In this document: positions 55,169 through 56,360 of the stretch, in pieces
Position numbering within the stretch: position 1 is the first letter of the stretch
How the letters are laid out: each line of letters opens with the position of its first letter
Assembly: GCA_030684835.1 (NCBI GenBank)
Contig: JAUXWZ010000165.1
Coordinates: forward strand, 1-56,360
Reading direction: 5' to 3'
From: Beijerinckiaceae bacterium
GTDB taxonomy: Bacteria; Pseudomonadota; Alphaproteobacteria; Rhizobiales; Beijerinckiaceae
DNA: 56,360 bases
The notes under the pieces: model-generated
What the model was told of the DNA's origin: nothing
What the model saw: the letters and a program-made list of their open reading frames with translations, nothing else
Database searches by the model: none
Made by a program: the position numbers and the translations under genes

Positions 55169-56227
55169 ATGGGAAAAAAAGTGAAAGGTAGTCCACAAGA
55201 ACTCTTAGACGACTTTTCCCATGCTGCCCGTGAGCGTAGTGTTTTTGTGGCCATTCTCTCGTTGATGCTGGCCTCTTTGATAACCGCATCACTTTTCACC
55301 GGGCCTGCGCAAATTCCGCTGACGGAGGCTCTTGAAGCGCTCGTGTTCGGAACGAATGAGAATGCGATCGTGATGCAGGAAATTCGCCTGCCGCGCCTCA
55401 TTATCTCGCTGGCAGTCGGAGGAGCATTGGGCCTTTGCGGCGCCGCCGCTCAATCCTTGACGCGAAACCCATTGGCCGACCCGGCAATCTTTGGCGCGCC
55501 ACAAGCTGCTGCTCTTGGCGCGGTCATTATGCTCTATTTCAATCACGCGGACGCAAGTTCTCCGCTCCTGCTGGTCGCAGCCATCGGTGGAGCTGCCGCT
55601 TGTCTCGCAGTGATATTGCTACTTGCCAGAAAACATTTTTCAATCATCGCAGTATTGCTCGCTGGCGTGGCGGTCGGGAGTCTTTGCAGCGCAGGTGTTT
55701 CGATGGCATTGAGCCTTTCGCCCAATCCGTTTGCGATGGCTGAAATCGTTTTCTGGTTGATGGGATCGTTTGCCGATCGTTCGGTCGTTCATATCGCGCT
55801 CTCGCTTCCGCTCATTGCGTTAGGCAGCGCAATAATCCTCTTATGTGGAAGGTCATTCAGGGCGCTCACTCTCGGTGAGGATACGGCAATTTCCATGGGC
55901 TTCAGTCCGCTGAAAACAACTGTCTACACAGCTGCTGCACTCTCCATGATTATCGGCGCGACTACCGCTGTAAGCGGTGCGATAGGGTTCGTCGGTTTGA
56001 TGGCGCCCCATTTCGCTCGTCCGTTTTGCAATGGGGATCCAAAATCAATTCTGCTCCCATCGATCCTTTGCGGCGCGATCCTGACAACCGGAGCCGATGT
56101 GGTCGTTAGAATGATTCCATCCACAAATGAAATTCCGGTGGGCGTGGTCACCGCTGTCCTGGGCGCGCCGTTCTTTCTTTATCTCGTTACGTTTCGCCGT
56201 GCGATGTTTGGAAACCTCCAGCCATGA
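55169..56227 (+). CDS. btuC: Cobalamin ABC transporter permease (BtuC/FecCD family)
   Basis: The inner-membrane permease of B12 import, 352 residues with about ten hydrophobic segments. FecCD-family blocks are IRLPRLIISLAVGGALGLCGAAAQ, written here as two joined parts (IRLPRLIISL and AVGGALGLCGAAAQ), then TRNPLADPAIFGAP, SGAIGFVGLMAPHFAR near 265-280 and EIPVGVVTAVLGAPFF. No good Shine-Dalgarno precedes the ATG at 55169; a GTG at 55181 is an alternative. The stop overlaps the next ATG (ATGA). It lies 29 bp behind btuB, presumably under the same riboswitch. Confidence 0.93.
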   Translation: MGKKVKGSPQELLDDFSHAARERSVFVAILSLMLASLITASLFTGPAQIPLTEALEALVFGTNENAIVMQEIRLPRLIISLAVGGALGLCGAAAQSLTRNPLADPAIFGAPQAAALGAVIMLYFNHADASSPLLLVAAIGGAAACLAVILLLARKHFSIIAVLLAGVAVGSLCSAGVSMALSLSPNPFAMAEIVFWLMGSFADRSVVHIALSLPLIALGSAIILLCGRSFRALTLGEDTAISMGFSPLKTTVYTAAALSMIIGATTAVSGAIGFVGLMAPHFARPFCNGDPKSILLPSILCGAILTTGADVVVRMIPSTNEIPVGVVTAVLGAPFFLYLVTFRRAMFGNLQP

Positions 56228-56360
56228 CCGGGATTTGGCCGGGCGAAGGATCGGAAAATGACCCTATTGTCAGCTGGACCGGCGTCAGCGTCAAACTAGG
56301 GAGCCATTTGGCGCTCGAAAATATAGACCTCAGAGTCGACAATTGTGACTTTCTGGCAAT
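56224..56360 (+). CDS. btuD: ABC transporter ATP-binding protein, start only (BtuD-like)
   Basis: The first 45 codons of a gene that runs off the window. The start overlaps the btuC stop (ATGA). The reading contains VSWTGVSVKLGSHLALENID, the usual opening beta-strands of an ABC ATPase; Walker A would come just beyond the window. The assignment to B12 import rests on its place behind btuC. Confidence 0.75.
   Translation, partial: MTGIWPGEGSENDPIVSWTGVSVKLGSHLALENIDLRVDNCDFLA

Overview
This window is chromosomal DNA of an alphaproteobacterium, most likely a member of the Hyphomicrobiales (Rhizobiales). The pointers are the order SRP RNA-dnaX-ybaB-recR, the pair kdsB-pheA next to a membrane-anchored CycM-type cytochrome c, a DnaX without the usual zinc-site cysteines, the biotin transporter arrangement bioM-bioN-bioY, a DUF1150 gene behind an IbpA-type Hsp20, and a moderately high G+C content. 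The order call is an inference; no rRNA is present to confirm it. I saw no rRNA, tRNA, insertion sequence, prophage or CRISPR array.

Layout. 1-7.0 kb: def (cut by the window edge), a small basic hypothetical protein, recR, ybaB, dnaX and the small SRP RNA on the minus strand, then nudC (+), pheA and kdsB (-). 7.2-14.9 kb: cycM and a peptide ABC transporter operon yejA-yejB-yejE-yejF that runs directly into deoB. 14.9-20.7 kb: ggt and a DUF1194 protein (-), hsp20 and a DUF1150 protein (+), and a PBP1A-type peptidoglycan synthase (-). 20.9-27.8 kb: a replication and repair block dnaN-recF-recQ-gyrB (+). 27.8-32.3 kb: a translationally coupled minus-strand operon bioM-bioN-bioY-acyl-CoA ligase-thiolase, whose last three genes resemble the Bacillus yhfU-yhfT-yhfS set. 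32.4-35.9 kb: an MDR oxidoreductase, a YqaA-type membrane protein, a class II aldolase protein, an AT-rich intergenic island, ridA and a MoeB/HesA-type E1-like enzyme. 36.0-45.5 kb: argG, typA, a 2-hydroxyacid dehydrogenase, mutM, ubiE-ubiB, coaBC-dut. 45.5-49.7 kb: an Rrf2 regulator and cysK, rpsT, a long non-coding stretch, and dnaA. 49.7-56.4 kb: an orphan PotF-like binding protein with an aminotransferase, a BtuF-like protein, and a cobalamin riboswitch controlling btuB-btuC-btuD (the last cut by the window end).

Most of the window is housekeeping. It holds the initiator DnaA, sliding clamp, clamp loader, gyrase B and RecF/RecQ/RecR, two vitamin uptake systems (biotin and B12), ubiquinone and coenzyme A synthesis, and cysteine synthesis. 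Packing is tight: many same-strand genes overlap by ATGA or TGATG, and most convergent pairs have stop codons within a few bases of each other or overlapping. The least explained parts are the ligase-thiolase pair behind bioY (the thiolase lacks the usual second catalytic cysteine), the AT-rich island near 34.6 kb with DnaA-box-like words, the 0.75-kb stretch before dnaA, and the arginine-rich protein at 589-993.
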